The notes below the pieces were generated by a model. That model was not told where the DNA came from and made no database searches. It was given only the letters and a program-made list of their open reading frames with translations. From the NCBI RefSeq assembly GCF_902779965.1, contig NZ_CACZDK010000003.1:1-64000 (forward strand): a stretch of 64,000 nt of DNA, written 5' to 3'. Source of the stretch: Fibrobacter succinogenes (GTDB lineage Bacteria > Fibrobacterota > Fibrobacteria > Fibrobacterales > Fibrobacteraceae). Shown here piece after piece: positions 61,613 through 64,000 of this stretch. Within the stretch, counting starts at the first letter, position 1. Each line of letters starts with the position of its first letter. The position numbers and the translations under genes were made by a program.

Positions 61613-62053
61613 ATGAGAGTATCCACAAAAGGCCGTTACGCCATCCGAGTCCTTATCGACATGGCAGAAAACGGAGAAACCGAATTCCACCCACTGCACA
61701 ATCTGGCGGAACGTCAGGGACTTTCTGAAAAATACCTCGAAGCGATTCTCGGAACTCTCGTCAAGAACCAGGTGCTCGAAGGGGCACGCGGCAAGGGCGG
61801 CGGCTACAAGCTCGCAAAGCCAGCCAAGGAACTGACCGTTTGGGACGTGCTGAGCGTCATCGAGACTTCGATGAGCCCGGTGGAATGTGTCGACAACGAC
61901 AAGAACGGCTGCGACCGTGCAGACATTTGCCCGACACTCCCAATGTGGAAGGACTTGGCGAAAATCATCAAGGATTACTTCACGGGAATCACGATTGCGC
62001 AACTTGCACACAAAGTCCCCAAAATCACAAGCCCAATCAGCAAAGAGAAATAA
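61613..62053 (+). CDS. Rrf2 family transcriptional regulator
   Basis: A 146-residue Rrf2-type winged-helix DNA-binding protein (STKGRYAIRVLIDMAENGE; GLSEKYLEAILGTLVKNQVL; ARGKGGGYKLAKP). Near residues 84-99 it has three Cys (ECVDNDKNGC..ADICPT), the arrangement that in IscR-like proteins binds a 2Fe-2S cluster. It probably senses redox or iron-sulphur status. AAAGGAG lies six bases before the ATG. It stands divergent from nfnA, which it may regulate. Iron-sulphur assembly genes are not next to it. Confidence 0.92.
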   Translation: MRVSTKGRYAIRVLIDMAENGETEFHPLHNLAERQGLSEKYLEAILGTLVKNQVLEGARGKGGGYKLAKPAKELTVWDVLSVIETSMSPVECVDNDKNGCDRADICPTLPMWKDLAKIIKDYFTGITIAQLAHKVPKITSPISKEK

Positions 62054-62068
62054 AAGAGCGAAATCTAG

Positions 62069-62989
62069 TCACTTTCCGGACTGAACATCAGCGCTGCGCT
62101 TTTTGATTTCGTCCAGAGGAATACCGGAAATAATAGCGATTTTTTCAATAGGAATATCGTTAGCAAGCATCGCATCGACCATTTCAAATCGAGTCTCAAT
62201 CTTGGCACCAGCCAAACGACATTCTATTTCTTCTTTTGCAATCATTTCTCGCTCCAGTTCGTTCAGAGTGGTTTTGTCCAAGTTTTCGATTTTGATGCGG
62301 TTCAAGGCGTCGTTGACGATTCCATTCCCAAAATCAGGAAGCGGTTCGCCCTCATGCGCGTGTTTGAGCACATAGAGCCAGGCGTCAACAGGATCTTTTA
62401 CCTCGTCTGCGGTTTTATTAAACTTCGGCAGACTTACAATAATATACTTATTTTTGGGGAATAACGTCTCGACGATTCCTCCATCCAACACTTCCTTGCT
62501 ATAAATAGCCCATTCATCAATGTATTTTTCCATGCAGTACGGCAATTCAAAATCACAAATCCAAATGGAAATTGTTTCGGGAATTTCATAACGCCGGTAT
62601 TCCTTTTCTTCTTTTGTGAGCGTTTTAAATTCTTCTGATTTATCCATTTCATGCTTGCCTTTTATAATCAAAAACGCTTTGTACAATATGGTTCGGTCGA
62701 TAAAGAAACTATGGTCAGCCTTCTGCATTTCAATATTGAGGAAACGCTTAGAACCCGTAGTTGCGAAAGCATCCAAAATGACTTTCCGCTCTTCGGGAAT
62801 CATAAATCTTAAGGTATGTTCAAACGAGTAATTCAGATTCTTGATTTGGTCGTCGCCTTTCAGGTGCAAGATTCCATCAACGAAGTCCTTGATGGCATCC
62901 TTGCTGGCGAACAGGCTCTTAAATCCGGTATCGGTTCTCGGGTCGATGTAGGTTTTGCCTTTTAGCTTTTCAGGAATAGATTGATTCAT
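62069..62989 (-). CDS. Rpn family PD-(D/E)XK nuclease / putative transposase
   Basis: A 306-residue protein of the Rpn/PDDEXK_2 family, DNases linked to recombination and once called transposases. Family signs are an N-terminal DPRTDTGFKSLFASKD, an aspartate-rich loop and then FLNIEMQKADH with the E-x-Q of the core, followed by AYFIIKGKHEM-like (AFLIIKGKHEM). A C-terminal region repeats the ..AKEEIECRLAGAKIETR.. helix seen in the family. GGAGGTG stands five bases before the ATG. It converges on the Rrf2 gene with 15 bases between. No IS-like inverted ends were seen. Confidence 0.9.
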   Translation of the reverse strand: MNQSIPEKLKGKTYIDPRTDTGFKSLFASKDAIKDFVDGILHLKGDDQIKNLNYSFEHTLRFMIPEERKVILDAFATTGSKRFLNIEMQKADHSFFIDRTILYKAFLIIKGKHEMDKSEEFKTLTKEEKEYRRYEIPETISIWICDFELPYCMEKYIDEWAIYSKEVLDGGIVETLFPKNKYIIVSLPKFNKTADEVKDPVDAWLYVLKHAHEGEPLPDFGNGIVNDALNRIKIENLDKTTLNELEREMIAKEEIECRLAGAKIETRFEMVDAMLANDIPIEKIAIISGIPLDEIKKRSADVQSGK

Positions 62990-63155
62990 AATTACACCTC
63001 CATTAAGTTTGGAGGTTCTAATCTACAACAGCGAATTTTCAAAAAGTGAAACTTTGCAAATTTTGCAATCAATCGTTAACAAAATCGTTTATTTTGTCAA
63101 CTATTGAATTACTGAACTGACTGAGCCGCATAAAATAAGGTATATTCAAAAGTAG

Positions 63156-63193
63156 GTCTTATAGGGGCTCTTTTTGAGCGAAGTTAAAACGAA
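63156..63193. repeat. Direct repeat, left copy
   Basis: A 37-38-base sequence beginning GTCTTATAGGGGCTCTTTTT and ending with an AAAACGAA run. It recurs at 63744-63780 with about four differences. The pair brackets the small membrane protein gene. A hairpin GGCTC/GAGC lies inside each copy. Confidence 0.75.
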
Positions 63194-63278
63194 ATATGGG
63201 AATGGAGGCTGTTCAGCTATTGCGAAATAAACTAAACATGAATAAGCCACAATTACAAAAAAGGACTAGGAAATAGGA

Positions 63279-63716
63279 ATGAAAAAAACAATAAATGTTA
63301 TGAATCTTGTCGTTGCAACAATGATTTTTATGTGGATGGAAAGTCAAGATTTTTTTGTTCATTTTCTTGATGTCCCTTATATGTATGGACAAGTTGAATT
63401 GTTGTATCTTATTATTCTTAATTTGGTATTGTTAAATGTTTTTGAATTATCGCCTAAAATTTCGCTTGTATGCTCTGTTTTGATTATGTTGCTATTTCCG
63501 TTTACTGGAGGTCGATTCCGAGTTGACGGATGTAGTTACTATCTAGTTGTTGAAAAAATAATATGGAATATTATCGGCGTTCGTTTTGTGCTTCCAAGTG
63601 ATTTGACTTATTTTATTGCCTATAGTTTGGTTCCTACTATTATCTATAGCATGTATTTACTTCTGTTCATTTTTGGTGCTGTTGCTGTATTTAGGAAAAT
63701 GAAGACTAAAGCTTAA
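63279..63716 (+). CDS. Small polytopic membrane protein, unknown
   Basis: A 145-residue hydrophobic protein with three or four membrane helices (about 5-22, 42-62, 65-80 and 115-140) and a basic C-terminus (FRKMKTKA). The family is not recognised. Its composition is clearly AT-richer than the neighbours. GGACTAGGAAATAGGA precedes the ATG, a ribosome site but one of ambiguous placement. The gene lies between two 37-base direct repeats 588 bases apart, so it may be acquired. Confidence 0.7.
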   Translation: MKKTINVMNLVVATMIFMWMESQDFFVHFLDVPYMYGQVELLYLIILNLVLLNVFELSPKISLVCSVLIMLLFPFTGGRFRVDGCSYYLVVEKIIWNIIGVRFVLPSDLTYFIAYSLVPTIIYSMYLLLFIFGAVAVFRKMKTKA

Positions 63717-63743
63717 TCCTCATCTGGGTTTAATACGATTCGT

Positions 63744-63780
63744 GTCTTATAGGGGCTCTTTTTGAGCGGAGTGAAAACAA
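63744..63780. repeat. Direct repeat, right copy
   Basis: Right-hand partner of 63156-63193, starting 28 bases after the membrane protein stop codon. Confidence 0.75.
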
Positions 63781-63827
63781 AGGAAGCCGGACTCTACGCC
63801 TTTACTTTGTCGCCCCCAAAATGTATT

Positions 63828-64000
63828 TCAGTTTCCAGACTGCATTTCGAGCAAGTCTGCAATGAGGGAAGCATCGTCAGGGAAATATTTTAAAGCGACA
63901 TTCAAGAGGCGCACGGATTCCTCGTCGCGTTTTTGCGCGTGGGCATCGTAGACGAAAGGAAAAACGCAAACATTTTCAGAAAAATCTTGACAAACATCCC
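63828..64000 (-). CDS. C-terminal end of a gene running off the window
   Basis: A minus-strand reading frame open to the window edge gives at least 57 residues ending DDASLIADLLEMQSGN and then TGA (63828-63830). It includes VRLLNVALKYFPDD, a helix-rich, tetratricopeptide-like look, but the fragment is too short to name. Nothing else is visible between 63781 and 63827. Confidence 0.55.
   Translation of the reverse strand, partial: DVCQDFSENVCVFPFVYDAHAQKRDEESVRLLNVALKYFPDDASLIADLLEMQSGN

Noticed and set aside
62069-62989. Complete insertion sequence around the Rpn-type nuclease
   Set aside because: No terminal inverted repeats or target duplications were seen, and Rpn proteins are usually stand-alone genes.

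Overview
The window is chromosomal DNA from a Fibrobacter-type bacterium (phylum Fibrobacterota). Four things point there: a FISUMP-type lipoprotein relic (51585-52488), a TIGR02147-type regulator overlapping a lipoprotein gene (55418-56900), serine-rich linkers in many exported proteins, and plant-fibre glycoside hydrolases (GH5, GH127) with similar C-terminal tails. No rRNA, tRNA or CRISPR array was seen. About 42 protein genes are supported, two of them encoding 20-residue peptides.

Layout. 0.2-6.9 kb: fused SecDF translocase, then cytoplasmic alpha-glucan genes (GH13, MalQ). 6.9-8.0 kb: two near-identical transcription units for 20-residue cationic peptides, next to two diverged copies of a repeat whose boxes are constant and whose hairpin stems vary. 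8.0-11.8 kb: BatD-BatE and MnmA. 12.0-19.3 kb: SprA, the type IX secretion outer-membrane translocon. 19.4-29.5 kb: an AIPR-family protein, an LRR protein, two tandem S41 protease lipoproteins, an M23 lipoprotein, an FKBP lipoprotein and GlmS. 29.6-36.2 kb: an AT-richer, island-like stretch with a 54-residue protein, a 1654-residue exonuclease-RecQ-UvrD fusion, an ORF6N protein and a run of palindromes. 36.3-39.9 kb: ScpA with a very long tail, a GNAT acetyltransferase and a zinc peptidase. 40.0-45.1 kb: a four-gene export operon (TolC-type, HlyD-type, two ABC-2 permeases) with no ATPase gene. 45.3-51.0 kb: a five-gene operon (DUF4956, HlyD-type, TolC-type, VTC-domain enzyme, lamin-tail lipoprotein). 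51.6-58.7 kb: FISUMP relic, GH127, a lipoprotein with a ten-G tract, its TIGR02147 partner, and GH5. 59.0-64.0 kb: NfnAB, an Rrf2 regulator, an Rpn-type nuclease, a small membrane protein between direct repeats, and a partial gene at the edge.

Themes. Cell-envelope export dominates: SecDF, SprA, two TolC/HlyD sets and many lipoproteins. GH5 and GH127 carry tails that could be type IX sorting signals read by a SprA machine. The VTC operon looks like an enzyme tied to a trans-envelope conduit.

Non-coding DNA is unusually structured. Ten loci carry degenerate repeats with a strict 7-base period, several touching start or stop codons. A second family forms hairpins whose arms differ from copy to copy but always pair.
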